A stretch of 64,000 nucleotides of DNA from a bacterium (GTDB taxonomy: Bacteria; Patescibacteria; ABY1; JACQRZ01). This document shows positions 16,893-26,498 of this stretch, piece by piece (within the stretch, counting starts at the first letter, position 1; the number at the start of each line of letters is the position of its first letter). Where the stretch lies: positions 27,989 through 91,988 of the forward strand of contig JAUYIE010000020.1 of NCBI GenBank assembly GCA_030688365.1. The letters are read 5' to 3'. The translations under genes were made by a program, and so were the position numbers. The notes below the pieces were generated by a model. The model was not told the DNA's origin. It did not search any database and saw only the letters and a list, made by a program, of their open reading frames with translations.

Positions 16893-18587
16893 TTGACGAT
16901 TATAGCATCCTTTTTTAAACGAAAATTAGTATGGGTGGGTATTGTGATCATAATAATCATCGGCGTTGTGGTAGGACTTTCTTTAAGAGCAAAACCACCA
17001 TTGACCCCCGCATATACTGTCAGTTCACAAGACGTACGACGTACCATTATTTCAACTGGTACCGTAACATCACATATGGATTTGAGTTTGAGTTTTAAAA
17101 CTTCGGGTATCTTAAAAACACTCAATGTAAAAGTGGGCGACAAGGTAAAAGAAGGACAGTTATTGGCGTCTTTGGATGATGCGGATGCCGGTGTATCAGT
17201 GGCACAAGCACAGAGCCAACTTCTTTCTGCTCAAGCAACATATGATAAATTGATTAACGGTGCCTCGGGTCCCGATATTGATGTCAGCAGGGCAAATGTT
17301 GAATCAGCGAAGACTACACTTTCCAATGCTGAAAAAAATCTTACTGACGTGACGGCTACGCAGGATCTTTTGATAAAAAATAGTAAGGAATCTATCGCGC
17401 AGGCGAAAAACAATCTTAGTTTGGTAAAAAATCAACAAGATCAATTGGTAAAAAATGCATACAATCTTTTATTGAACAGTGGACTGGAGCCCGTACCAGT
17501 ATATGATAACGCAACAGGTACACCGACAGTAACAGGTGTATATGACGGATCATCTCCATCGGGAACATATATTATTAAAACGTATTTGGGTAGTGACGGA
17601 GTTAACTTTACTTCGTCAGGGTTGGGAAGCGGTGGTGGCGCGTTGATATTGAATATCCCCTTAGCTATTGGTCATGAGTTATATATCACGTTTTCTTCAA
17701 CACCCACAAATGGCGACTGGACGATTGATGTGCCTAACACACAATCTAGTGGTTATGTAGCGAATCAAAGTGCATATCAAACGGCGTTACAAACACAAAC
17801 CCAGGCAATCCATACCGCACAGACCACACTAGATAACGCGAATATTGCTCTGCAGACAGCTATACAAACACGTGCACAGGCCATCAATACCGCAATAGCA
17901 ACTATTGAATCAGCACGCGTTGCGTTGCAACAAGCAAATGCAGCGTATATACTCAAGATTTCTGCCGCACGATCGGAGGATGTTGCGGTCGCAAAAGCTA
18001 CTGTAGCACAAGCACAAAGTTCACTTGCTCTGGCGCAAAACACATTGAGTAATCTATCCATCACATCACCGATTTCTGGGTTGGTAACTATAGTAGCACC
18101 CAAATTGGGAGAACAAATCGTTGCGTCAAAAGAAGTGGTTAAAATATTGGATGATACGTCTTTGCATGTAGAGTCATATATTCCAGAATCTTCTATTGCG
18201 ACCGTGTCAGAGGGGCAAGTCGTCGAAATGACCCTCGACGCGCTTGGACCGGAAATTAACTTGTCAGGTAAGGTTATTTCTATTGATCCAGCGGCAACAG
18301 TCATGTCGGGTGTTATTGAGTTTCGCGTGATTACTTCATTGCCAGTAGATGAGCGCATCAAAGCGGGAATGACGGCGAATCTTACTGTGATTACCGGTGA
18401 AAAAAAGGATGTCATGGTAGTACCAAATAGATTGATTGCATCACAAGGTACACAAGAATCAGTGATGATTCTTCGCGAAGGTATAGGAGTGAGTATACCT
18501 ATTACTACCGGATTGATGGGTGATAATTATACAGAAGTCCTTTCTGGTATTTCAAATGGTGATTTGTTGTTAAATCCAGTGCCTTAA
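16893..18587 (+). CDS. MacA/HlyD-type membrane fusion protein
   Basis: 564 residues from a TTG start. One N-terminal helix (FFKRKLVWVGIVIIIIIGVV) anchors it, then come half of a biotinyl-lipoyl domain (GILKTLNVKVGDKVKEGQLL), a long coiled coil rich in Gln/Ala, the second lipoyl half and a beta-barrel domain. The coiled coil is interrupted around residues 190-285 by a Gly/Thr-rich beta insert. It sits 11 bases before an ABC ATPase and then a permease, so it forms a MacAB-like exporter. The TTG directly follows a TATAAT-like box, making the exact start uncertain. Confidence 0.85.
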   Translation: MTIIASFFKRKLVWVGIVIIIIIGVVVGLSLRAKPPLTPAYTVSSQDVRRTIISTGTVTSHMDLSLSFKTSGILKTLNVKVGDKVKEGQLLASLDDADAGVSVAQAQSQLLSAQATYDKLINGASGPDIDVSRANVESAKTTLSNAEKNLTDVTATQDLLIKNSKESIAQAKNNLSLVKNQQDQLVKNAYNLLLNSGLEPVPVYDNATGTPTVTGVYDGSSPSGTYIIKTYLGSDGVNFTSSGLGSGGGALILNIPLAIGHELYITFSSTPTNGDWTIDVPNTQSSGYVANQSAYQTALQTQTQAIHTAQTTLDNANIALQTAIQTRAQAINTAIATIESARVALQQANAAYILKISAARSEDVAVAKATVAQAQSSLALAQNTLSNLSITSPISGLVTIVAPKLGEQIVASKEVVKILDDTSLHVESYIPESSIATVSEGQVVEMTLDALGPEINLSGKVISIDPAATVMSGVIEFRVITSLPVDERIKAGMTANLTVITGEKKDVMVVPNRLIASQGTQESVMILREGIGVSIPITTGLMGDNYTEVLSGISNGDLLLNPVP

Positions 18588-18598
18588 TTTTTGTCATT

Positions 18599-19285
18599 AT
18601 GGCATTGATTGATCTCGTCGACGTTAAGAAAAAGTATCGTTTGGGAAAGACAAATGAGTTGGAAATACTCAAAGGCATTACGCTTTCAATAGACGAGGGC
18701 GAATTTGTAGCAATCATGGGTCCATCCGGGTCAGGTAAATCTACTCTTATGCACATTACCGGTTTTTTGGATCATATGACATCGGGGTCGTATCAATTTG
18801 ACAATAAAGACGTGACATATCTGAACGATTCAGAACTTGCGCGTATTCGTAATAAGCATATAGGGTTTGTATTTCAGGCATTCAATCTTTTGCCTCGTAC
18901 GAGCGCGCTTGAAAACGTTCGCATTCCAATGATGTATGCACGAAATAAATCTCATGCGCAGATGAATGCCACCGCGAGAGAGATGTTGGAACGAGTGGGA
19001 CTTGGTGATCGTATTCATCACCCGCCTTCTGAATTATCTGGTGGACAACAACAAAGAGTAGCGATTGCTCGCGCTTTGATCAATGATCCAAAAGTTATTT
19101 TTGCTGATGAACCAACTGGTAATCTTGATTCAATATCGTCGCTTGAAATTATGGATATTTTTAAAGAGCTAAACAAAGCAGGTCATACTATTTTGTATGT
19201 TACTCATGAACAAAAAATCGCGGAATATGCAGGGCGAGTCATTCGTATGCATGATGGTAAAGTTTTGACTGATAAAAATAAATAA
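18599..19285 (+). CDS. MacB-type ABC transporter ATPase
   Basis: 228 residues. Walker A GPSGSGKSTLMH, Q-loop GFVFQAFNLLPR, signature LSGGQQQRVAIARAL, Walker B VIFADEPTGNLD and the H-loop HE are all present. The protein belongs to the LolD/MacB/FtsE-like family that drives mechanotransmission transporters. It lies between the fusion protein and the permease, with 1 base between its stop and the permease start. Confidence 0.95.
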   Translation: MALIDLVDVKKKYRLGKTNELEILKGITLSIDEGEFVAIMGPSGSGKSTLMHITGFLDHMTSGSYQFDNKDVTYLNDSELARIRNKHIGFVFQAFNLLPRTSALENVRIPMMYARNKSHAQMNATAREMLERVGLGDRIHHPPSELSGGQQQRVAIARALINDPKVIFADEPTGNLDSISSLEIMDIFKELNKAGHTILYVTHEQKIAEYAGRVIRMHDGKVLTDKNK

Positions 19286-19286
19286 T

Positions 19287-20519
19287 ATGTTTTGGCAAAC
19301 CATAAAAATGGCATTTCGGGCATTATCTCTCAACAAAGTGCGTACTGCTCTCACCATGTTAGGTATCATTATTGGCATTACGTCGGTGATCATTTTGGTT
19401 TCAGCGGGGCAGGGAGCGCAATCGTTGATTATCGGACAGATTCAAGGCGTGGGTTCAAATCTTATCTTTATTCTCCCCGGGGGAAGTCAAAAAGGAGAAT
19501 TTTCTCCTCCTGCTGCCAGTCAAGGTATCCTTGTAACGACATTAAGTAATCAAGATATCAAAGCAATTCGTAATCCGATTCTTGCGCCTAGTGTGCAATA
19601 CGTCAACCCGGAAGTACGGGGGCAGTTTACTGTTGTGTATGGTAACCATGATCAGCAAGTTTCTGTAGCAGGAGATGATGATACATATGCGCGAGTGCAC
19701 AATCTGGAGTTTAGTGCTGGTGATTGGTTTTCCAAGAGCGAGGTGGACGGTTTTACGCAGGTTGCAGTCCTCGGATCTAAAGTAAAGGAAGATTTATTTG
19801 GTGCTCGTGATCCATTGGGGCAAATTATCAAAATCAAAGAACTAAGTTTTCGTGTTGTGGGTGTCATGAAGCCAAAAGGCGTTGGCGTTGGTGGTGTTGA
19901 TCAAGATAGTCAAATTACTGTGCCGGTAACTACAGCACAAAAAATTCTTTTGGGTATCAATTATTACAACATGGTACAGGTACAAGTCAAAGATGAAACA
20001 TATATGGAAAGCGCGCAAGATGAAATAACAAAAATTTTACGAAATAATCATCATATCACGGATCCGAACAAGGATGATTTTACTATCAGAAATCAAAAGG
20101 ATATTTTGGAACTTCTTGGCACCATCACTTCCGCTTTGACATTATTTTTGGGAGCCATCGCCGGTATATCATTGGTGGTGGGTGGTATAGGTATTATGAA
20201 TATCATGTTGGTGTCAGTAACAGAACGGACACGAGAAATCGGTCTTAGAAAGGCAATCGGCGCTCAACGTTCTGATATTTTATTACAATTTTTACTTGAA
20301 GCAGTAACCCTTACGGTGATAGGCGGTCTTATTGGTATTGGGTTTGGCTATTTGGGATCAATCATCATCGCTCATATAGGGAATTGGAGCCCTGTAGTGC
20401 CGTTATCAGGCGTTGCGCTGGCATTTGGGGGTTCTGCACTGTTTGGGCTTGTTTTTGGCATGTATCCGGCATATAAAGCCGCAAAATTGGATCCTATTCA
20501 AGCATTGAGGTTTGAATAG
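19287..20519 (+). CDS. MacB-type ABC transporter permease
   Basis: 410 residues. An N-terminal helix (MLGIIIGITSVIILVSAG) is followed by a periplasmic MacB domain (about 45-270) and three C-terminal helices in the FtsX domain, with the family motif VTERTREIGLRKAIGAQRSD. With the two preceding genes it builds a tripartite-like exporter. In a cell without a clear outer membrane it would export peptides or lipids; the cargo is unknown. Confidence 0.95.
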   Translation: MFWQTIKMAFRALSLNKVRTALTMLGIIIGITSVIILVSAGQGAQSLIIGQIQGVGSNLIFILPGGSQKGEFSPPAASQGILVTTLSNQDIKAIRNPILAPSVQYVNPEVRGQFTVVYGNHDQQVSVAGDDDTYARVHNLEFSAGDWFSKSEVDGFTQVAVLGSKVKEDLFGARDPLGQIIKIKELSFRVVGVMKPKGVGVGGVDQDSQITVPVTTAQKILLGINYYNMVQVQVKDETYMESAQDEITKILRNNHHITDPNKDDFTIRNQKDILELLGTITSALTLFLGAIAGISLVVGGIGIMNIMLVSVTERTREIGLRKAIGAQRSDILLQFLLEAVTLTVIGGLIGIGFGYLGSIIIAHIGNWSPVVPLSGVALAFGGSALFGLVFGMYPAYKAAKLDPIQALRFE

Positions 20520-20550
20520 GAAGTTATACACATCACACTTATCAAGTCAG

Positions 20551-20559
20551 TGCTATACT
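20551..20559 (+). promoter_or_regulatory. extended -10 promoter before the aaRS-like gene
   Basis: TGCTATACT, followed by a leader of about 85 bases with a hairpin CTTGAAA-loop-TTTCAAG (20612-20631) just before a GAGGAGA SD sequence. Confidence 0.6.
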
Positions 20560-20648
20560 ACTGTCAGTTTGTTCGCACCAGAGAGCTAACTATTAGCAAT
20601 ATTATTGTAACTTGAAAATTAAATTTCAAGGAAATAGAGGAGAAAGAG

Positions 20649-21755
20649 ATGAGCAAATTTGCAGCACCCCTATTGATTAGGGGAAAAAAGCATATTGTTG
20701 TTAAACGAAAAAAAAAGGATCAAAGAAGAGTAGAGAATCCTCCACCTGCACTGACGACGATACCTCGCAGTGATACCATCATCAAGATAAAAAATGTTAT
20801 AGCACAATCTCAGCGTGGCTGGTTTGTAAAGCACGGATATCTTGAAGAATGGTATCCAGTGATTACATCCGCAACAGGAAGTTGTGAGGCGGTAGGAAAC
20901 GTCTACTTTGTTGAAATTGCAGACGGTCTTGTTCGTACATTGATGCAGACATCACAGTTGGAAATAGAAGAACAGATAATTCTTGGAGAATTATTTCGTA
21001 TCTTTACCTTTGCCAGATCTTGTCGTAAAGAACATGGAGGGATGGACATCAAAGATGGGCGTCATCTTACTGATTTCTTGTTAGTAGAATGGGAGGCACT
21101 CAATGTCAATCTGAAGAAGCTTATAGATGATAATGTAAGCATGATTCGGTATATTATAGAGACAGTATTGGCTAGTACTTTACTTCCTTTTGCACAACAT
21201 GATAATCTCTATGCCTGGTATACTCATTTTAAAAAACATGATATCCGGATTACATATAAGACAGCCATCAAGGAGTTACAGGATCAGGGTTTTCCGATTA
21301 AATATGGTGATGACCTGTCCAGTGATGCTGAAAGGGTGCTGACGCAAACGTTTGGTATACACCATGTGACTCACTATCCGGAAAAGATAAAGTTTTTTAA
21401 TATGTTACGGAGCAGGAAAGGGTGTCCTGGTACTAAAGGGTCTGTTGAGTGTGCAGATCTTTTGATGCCGTATGCTGGAGAAACGACAGGGATGTCTCAA
21501 AGAGAATATGATTACGATATTCTGGTTGAAAAGTTGTACAATGCTCCCATGTATTCTCAACTGATGAGTGAATACAAACAGAGAGGAGCAAATACGCGAC
21601 AGGTTGAAGCGGATTTTGAAAGATATCTTAATCTCTTCAAAGGCGCAGCTCTTCAGTGGCCAAATCAGAAACGGATTTTTAGATCTGGTGCAGGACAAGG
21701 AGGTGGACGACTTCTGCAATTTATTTTATCCTCTGATAAGATCATTCAGTGGTAA
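20649..21755 (+). CDS. free-standing class IIb aminoacyl-tRNA-synthetase-like paralogue (AsnRS/AspRS/AsnA type)
   Basis: 368 residues. After a basic N-terminus, the segment GNVYFVEIADGLVRTLMQTS and QL (about 84-104) parallels the TQSPQL strand of AspRS/AsnRS; FARSCRKEHG (122-130) is a motif 2 relative with the arginine and glutamate kept; RHLTDFLLVEWEA (138-150) matches the family RHLxEFxxxExE; GAGQGGGRLLQF (near 349) is motif 3 with its arginine. No OB-fold anticodon-binding domain is present. Such cores may make or use an aminoacyl-adenylate (asparagine synthetase A, PoxA-like or natural-product enzymes). It is well separated by its own promoter and terminator and has a good SD, unlike most neighbours. 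Confidence 0.72.
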   Translation: MSKFAAPLLIRGKKHIVVKRKKKDQRRVENPPPALTTIPRSDTIIKIKNVIAQSQRGWFVKHGYLEEWYPVITSATGSCEAVGNVYFVEIADGLVRTLMQTSQLEIEEQIILGELFRIFTFARSCRKEHGGMDIKDGRHLTDFLLVEWEALNVNLKKLIDDNVSMIRYIIETVLASTLLPFAQHDNLYAWYTHFKKHDIRITYKTAIKELQDQGFPIKYGDDLSSDAERVLTQTFGIHHVTHYPEKIKFFNMLRSRKGCPGTKGSVECADLLMPYAGETTGMSQREYDYDILVEKLYNAPMYSQLMSEYKQRGANTRQVEADFERYLNLFKGAALQWPNQKRIFRSGAGQGGGRLLQFILSSDKIIQW

Positions 21756-21774
21756 AATAATAATGATTCTTTTT

Positions 21775-21803
21775 GACAACCGTAATGGTTGTCTATTTTT
21801 TTT
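21775..21803 (+). terminator. intrinsic terminator after the aaRS-like gene
   Basis: GACAACC, loop GTAAT, GGTTGTC, then a run of T. Confidence 0.9.
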
Positions 21804-21812
21804 AAGAAGGGG

Positions 21813-21841
21813 TTGCCATCAAACCATAGGTGCGTTATAGT
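21813..21841 (+). promoter_or_regulatory. promoter of the radical-SAM-like gene
   Basis: TTGCCA (21813-21818), a 17-base spacer and TATAGT (21836-21841), followed by the SD AAGGGG 8 bases before the ATG at 21888. Confidence 0.75.
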
Positions 21842-21887
21842 GCGCGTGGTGTATATATGTTCTCTATAATTTAAGGGGTAAATAAAA

Positions 21888-23252
21888 ATGAAGAAGATGG
21901 TAGAGTTAGGCAAGTTGTTGGATTGGGGGTTCGTGTTCCCCGTATTTAGTGGCATACAGATAGATATCAATGTCGTACTTCGGCTGGTCAAGGAAATGAT
22001 GGAAGAGGCAATGTTGTGCAACCATAGTTGTACAGATATTGTAGGAGAATATGATTGTCCTGCAGCATTTTTGTATAATAAAGGGCTGAAAAAAAAATAT
22101 CTTGCGTCAATGCTCAAGATATTGGAATGGATAGAGATTGCGGCAGAAGGATTACGACGTGTGCGCGATGATTTTTTAAGAGATGATAAAGGATTTTATT
22201 TGAGGTACAATATACCTCCGATCATTCAGGAGTATATTAAAGAAAATCTGCGCACAGGAAAAATTGAGGTGAATCTGTTTGGGGGAAATCCTGAGATGCA
22301 TCCGGCCATTCTTGAACTTGTCGTGCAATTGCGCCTTCGTGGTTTTATTGTAAACCTTACGACGACAGGCCGTAGTTTTTTGGAAGAAAAAACTTTTTTT
22401 GATGGGATAAAAAAAGCGTCTCCCCACCTTATAGCGGTAAGTGCTGATGATTTTGAAATCAGACGCTTGAAGGATTTGTTGAAACTTGATACTGAAGAGT
22501 TAAGACAAGAATGGAGAAAGATTCCAAAAGATCACGGTCAAGCGCAGAAGTTCTTAGAAGGAGTCTATACAGCGAAATTGTTTTCAGGGATGAAGGAGCC
22601 GAAATTACTGTTTAATATGGTAATCCATCGGAAAAATATTGCACATGTGGGGAGCCTTATCAATGCACTTGCAAAACAATTTCCTAATGTCTTGATTAAT
22701 CCGTATCCCATGCAAGCGAGCTTTGCCTATAAGTCAGAATTTTTTGATGACAGTGATCTAAAGATGTTCCATAGATTTGTTGACCGTATGATAGATCTTA
22801 CCATCTCAGGGGCTCCATTTATTACAAAGAGGCTCCATTATTGGATCGTCATGAAAGCAGTGTTTTTGACATATAAAGCAGACACGTACACGATTAGGAG
22901 GATGGTCGCAGGATATGGGACATGGCAATGCTATCGCGAGCCCAATATTCCCTATCTTCAGATTGGGAGAGGTCCGAAAGGACTCATCATTACCGACGCG
23001 ACGGCGGGGGGCAAGCTGGGCTGTTTTTGGAATAATCAGACCGTGACCCAAAGCCAAACTCTCGCATCAATTGATCAAGTGTCTGAGTATCTTTCAGGAG
23101 GGATGAAAGAATTGGCGCGTCGATCTGCTCAACCATGTCCAGGGTGTAATATGCCACGTCTGTGGTTTAATGTCCTTTCCACATGGGCAGGCATTTCTCC
23201 AAAGCTTGTGCCTGCAGTGTTGCACCTTCAAGAAAAACATCTTGGATTTTAA
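21888..23252 (+). CDS. radical-SAM-like protein with divergent cysteine motif and C-terminal Cys cluster
   Basis: 454 residues. CNHSC (44-48) and a third cysteine at 57 give a C-x3-C-x8-C spacing rather than the usual CxxxCxxC. The strand VNLFGGNPEMHP (129-140) is the GGEP-like motif of radical SAM proteins, followed by LRGFIVNLTTTGR, as in the family. The C-terminus has several cysteines (WQCY, GCFWNN, CPGCNMP), like a SPASM/twitch auxiliary cluster. Function unknown; together with the aaRS-like neighbour it could act on a peptide or amino-acid substrate, which is inference. Good SD, own promoter, shared terminator with the convergent gene. Confidence 0.6.
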   Translation: MKKMVELGKLLDWGFVFPVFSGIQIDINVVLRLVKEMMEEAMLCNHSCTDIVGEYDCPAAFLYNKGLKKKYLASMLKILEWIEIAAEGLRRVRDDFLRDDKGFYLRYNIPPIIQEYIKENLRTGKIEVNLFGGNPEMHPAILELVVQLRLRGFIVNLTTTGRSFLEEKTFFDGIKKASPHLIAVSADDFEIRRLKDLLKLDTEELRQEWRKIPKDHGQAQKFLEGVYTAKLFSGMKEPKLLFNMVIHRKNIAHVGSLINALAKQFPNVLINPYPMQASFAYKSEFFDDSDLKMFHRFVDRMIDLTISGAPFITKRLHYWIVMKAVFLTYKADTYTIRRMVAGYGTWQCYREPNIPYLQIGRGPKGLIITDATAGGKLGCFWNNQTVTQSQTLASIDQVSEYLSGGMKELARRSAQPCPGCNMPRLWFNVLSTWAGISPKLVPAVLHLQEKHLGF

Positions 23253-23261
23253 TAAATAAAA

Positions 23262-23299
23262 AAACTCTTGTTGTGCTAATGCATCACAAGAGTTTTTTT
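23262..23299. terminator. bidirectional terminator between convergent genes
   Basis: Arms AAACTCTTGT and ACAAGAGTTT with A-runs and T-runs on both sides serve the radical-SAM-like gene on the plus strand and the FAD oxidoreductase on the minus strand. Confidence 0.9.
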
Positions 23300-23302
23300 C
23301 TT

Positions 23303-24694
23303 TTACCCGCGTTTTACGCATTTTTGAAATAAGTTTTTAAAAGTACCATCGGGGTCATATTTTGTTTTAAGGGTAGTATACGCGGGTTTATTATAAATAG
23401 TCCAAAATTCATCTTCAGGATAATATGATGATGAATAGAGTGATTTTTTTCCACCCAGCTCTTGTACTTTTTTCTCAATGAGCCGATTGTAATAGCCCTC
23501 TTCTTTATCAGAACGGACTGAATCCCAAAAACCAAAGTTGATATAGAGTTGTCCCGGCGTTACAGCAAATAAGTCAAAGTTTTTTTCGCTAGGCATTGTA
23601 GGACAGATCCATATTGGCTTGATACCTATCTCATTATGGAAAAAGTGCATAAATTCTGATGCTCGTTCTATCGGTATCTCAACGTCTTGTATTACTGGTT
23701 CTCTATTTCCTTTGATGCGTGAGATTAGGTTTGTAAATTTGTATCGCGTTGCAAGATTTTTAATTTTCCAATACACGGTGGACCGCAGAAATCGTGGGCC
23801 GACAAGAGCGCGTAACACTAGATTTTGTACACCAAAGACTTTGGAGCACCAAAACCAATCAGTGTCCCAGCGCCAGATATAATCATGTGCTGTAAGAAAA
23901 TCTTCCTCCCTGTGCGCAAGAGAGCGATAATATATACCCATATAGGTATAATCACTGTTTGTAGGCGCCGTGTCAGTAAACGTGCCGATATTCAGATAAT
24001 ATATTCCGCGCTCAAATGCGACGCCGTCAATAAAATCAGCAAGACCGTCTGTGTTGCGCGTTTTTTCACAGATTGCCTTGATAGCGGTGAAAAAAGACGT
24101 GGCATCTTGGTAAGGAATATGTTTGACACGCACAAACCTTTTTATCGGAATCAGTGATACTGTTAATTTCAGCGCATACCCAAGTGTTCCATACGAGTTT
24201 GGAAAGCCATAAAACAAATCAGCATATGTATTGTCAGGCGAACATGTTCGCACTACGCCATCTCCGCATAAAATTTCCATTTCTTTAATTGTTTCATGAA
24301 CAAAGCCATAGCGAAATGATGTGGCTTCGATCCCTACACCACTCACGGCACCGCCGATGGTGATAGATTTGAGTTCAGGCACCACCGTAGGCATGAGACC
24401 AAAAGGGAGTGTTTGTTCTACCAGTTCTTCATATGTGGTCATGCCTTCTACTTGTGCGGTACGACTGACTGTATCCACACTGATAACACGATTCAATCGT
24501 GCGAGATTTATTTTTTTGACTATGCCTTGTTTGCGATCTCTAAAAAGATTGGAAGTTTTTTTTCCGCCAATAGCAATAGTAGCCGTGCTTACTCTGTGTG
24601 CACTCGTTGTGGCAAATTCATGCACCGCTTGTTCTTTTTTTCGTACATAGTCCTGTAGAGAATCCATCCTCATTGTGTGCGTTGTGTGCATCAT
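23303..24694 (-). CDS. FAD-binding (PCMH-type) oxidoreductase, DHCR24/UfaA1-like
   Basis: 463 residues. The FAD domain shows TAQVEGMTTYEELVEQTLPF, MPTVVPELKSITIGGAVSGV and YGFVHETIKEMEILCGDG, the pattern of flavin oxidases related to 24-dehydrocholesterol reductase and to bacterial UfaA1/TmsA/BfaA proteins. The last group, with a cyclopropane-synthase-like methyltransferase, reduces a methylene intermediate to 10-methyl branched fatty acids. That partner is directly upstream (3-base gap). The true start could be the ATG at 24694 or the one at 24667 (MDSLQDYV). Confidence 0.82.
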   Translation of the reverse strand: MMHTTHTMRMDSLQDYVRKKEQAVHEFATTSAHRVSTATIAIGGKKTSNLFRDRKQGIVKKINLARLNRVISVDTVSRTAQVEGMTTYEELVEQTLPFGLMPTVVPELKSITIGGAVSGVGIEATSFRYGFVHETIKEMEILCGDGVVRTCSPDNTYADLFYGFPNSYGTLGYALKLTVSLIPIKRFVRVKHIPYQDATSFFTAIKAICEKTRNTDGLADFIDGVAFERGIYYLNIGTFTDTAPTNSDYTYMGIYYRSLAHREEDFLTAHDYIWRWDTDWFWCSKVFGVQNLVLRALVGPRFLRSTVYWKIKNLATRYKFTNLISRIKGNREPVIQDVEIPIERASEFMHFFHNEIGIKPIWICPTMPSEKNFDLFAVTPGQLYINFGFWDSVRSDKEEGYYNRLIEKKVQELGGKKSLYSSSYYPEDEFWTIYNKPAYTTLKTKYDPDGTFKNLFQKCVKRG

Positions 24695-24697
24695 ATC

Positions 24698-25825
24698 TTA
24701 TCGTATTGACTTGTAACCTCCGCGTATACCGCCTTTGGAATATACCACTTGCCATAACTGATTACGACGTGCACGGAATCCGCCGGCGCAACAGAGCAGA
24801 TAATATTTCCACATTCGATAAAAACGATCGTTGAAATGATTGGATTTTATAGTTGGCCAATTGTGGTTGAAGTTTTCCCACCACGCCATCAAGGTTTTGT
24901 CATAGTTTGTACTCAAATTGTGCCAATCTTCCATTACAAATAATTTTTCTGCAGCTTTGGAAAGCTGTGCCATAGAGGGAAGCATAGAGTTAGGAAAAAC
25001 GTATTTCTCAATCCATGGATCAGTGCGCTTTACTGATCTGTTTCCTCCTATTGTATGGAGAAAAAATATACCACCTTCTTTGAGTCGTGCATCGGCAAGT
25101 TCCATAAAAGATCGGTAGTTGCGATATCCTACGTGTTCTGCCATCCCGATAGCAACTACTGTATCAAACGTTCCGGTAGCGTCGCGATAGTCCGCCTCTT
25201 TATATTCAATCGGTAATCCTTTTGCTTTTTCTCGTGCATATGCAATCTGTTCTTTTGAAATGTTATAACCAGTCACATGGACGTTATAGTGCTGAGCAGC
25301 AAACCGTGAAAATCCTCCCCACCCACAGCCGAGTTCCAATACTGTTTCACCTTTTTTTAACATCGCTTTTTTACAAATCATATCCAGCTTGTCTTCCTGC
25401 GCTTTGTTTAAATTCCTCGCATCTTTCCAATACCCACACGTATATTGCATGTAGGGATCCAGCATTTTTTCATAAAAATCATTGCCAATATCATAGTGAT
25501 CCCTAGCAACCTTTTTTGAGCGTGTTTTTGTTTGCATGTTTAGAAGGTATGCCTGTGGCATGAGCAAAATTGTTTCTAGATCTATACTTACTTTCCTCTC
25601 AATGTTAGGCACTGACAAAATTTTATCAAAAAATTGATCCAATGCTGGGGCATCCCACCATCCATCCATATATGATTCACCAAGTCCAAGAGAACCATGC
25701 GACAAGACACGATCATAGAAATCATCATTATGCACTTGAATATCCCAAGAGTTACTCCCATTGATAGTAACATCTGCAAGAGCAAGTATTTCTTGCGTTT
25801 TTTTCTTTAGGGGGCTTGTTGCCAT
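24698..25825 (-). CDS. cyclopropane-fatty-acid-synthase-like methyltransferase
   Basis: 375 residues from the ATG at 25825; the longer in-frame N-terminus crosses the promoter. The SAM motif VLELGCGWGGFSRFAAQHYN, the fold signature ARDHYDIGNDFYEKMLDPYM, TCGYWKDA and AIGMAEHVGYRNY are all typical of CfaS. It adds a methylene or methyl group across acyl-chain double bonds in membrane lipids. With the downstream FAD oxidoreductase it may produce 10-methyl chains. Divergent from the gene at 25891; a TACATAAT box upstream could be its -10. Confidence 0.92.
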   Translation of the reverse strand: MATSPLKKKTQEILALADVTINGSNSWDIQVHNDDFYDRVLSHGSLGLGESYMDGWWDAPALDQFFDKILSVPNIERKVSIDLETILLMPQAYLLNMQTKTRSKKVARDHYDIGNDFYEKMLDPYMQYTCGYWKDARNLNKAQEDKLDMICKKAMLKKGETVLELGCGWGGFSRFAAQHYNVHVTGYNISKEQIAYAREKAKGLPIEYKEADYRDATGTFDTVVAIGMAEHVGYRNYRSFMELADARLKEGGIFFLHTIGGNRSVKRTDPWIEKYVFPNSMLPSMAQLSKAAEKLFVMEDWHNLSTNYDKTLMAWWENFNHNWPTIKSNHFNDRFYRMWKYYLLCCAGGFRARRNQLWQVVYSKGGIRGGYKSIR

Positions 25826-25890
25826 ATAGTATAAAAAGAAGAAATTATGTACTATGATTAAGTAAGGATGCTTTCTATAATAAGCAGTAT

Positions 25891-26463
25891 ATGCCAAAAT
25901 ATCGTCCTGTCCATATCCGACCTTCATATATACCACTTTTGCTTGCTCTCTTATTCATGGGCGTTTTAGTTGCGGGTTTTGTATATTTTTCCAAAGATCC
26001 GGTAAAAGAACAACAACAGAGTGTTATCATGGATCGAATTCCAAATGCGAGTACCACGCCCGTATCGGTACAAAAAACCGACGATACAGTGACGATTGAA
26101 AAAAAATCGCGTGAGGAAAAAAATAAGGAATATACGATTTCATTGCAATACCCTTTTTTTATGCGGGGGAAAAATGGTATAGATTCAATAAACATGACCT
26201 CTGCGTCATATATGGATGGTATGATAAAAAAGTTTAAGGATGATTTTTTTCAAGCAAAAAAAGCAGAAACCAATAATACTGTCATTGGACAGTGGTCGCT
26301 TGATATGAAGTATCGCGTTTCATACCAATCATCTTCTGTATTTGGTATTGTTTTTTCAATTGAAACACATGAAGGTGAGAAGGCGGTAGAAAAAACTATA
26401 AAAAATTTCGTGATTGATATTAATGAAAAAAAGATGGTAGCTTTTGATGAAGCCGTTGAGTAA
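25891..26463 (+). CDS. membrane-anchored extracytoplasmic protein, unknown
   Basis: 190 residues. One N-terminal helix (IPLLLALLFMGVLVAGFVYF) is followed by a linker and a domain with alternating strands (TISLQYPFFM through FVIDINEKKMVAFDEAV) that resembles PdaC/RsiV-type DUF4163 folds, a weak call. A TATAAT box at 25876-25881 gives a nearly leaderless message. The gene is 35 bases before hsp20. Confidence 0.6.
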   Translation: MPKYRPVHIRPSYIPLLLALLFMGVLVAGFVYFSKDPVKEQQQSVIMDRIPNASTTPVSVQKTDDTVTIEKKSREEKNKEYTISLQYPFFMRGKNGIDSINMTSASYMDGMIKKFKDDFFQAKKAETNNTVIGQWSLDMKYRVSYQSSSVFGIVFSIETHEGEKAVEKTIKNFVIDINEKKMVAFDEAVE

Positions 26464-26498
26464 AGTAAAAAATAAGCATATACTATAGGTATATCAAT

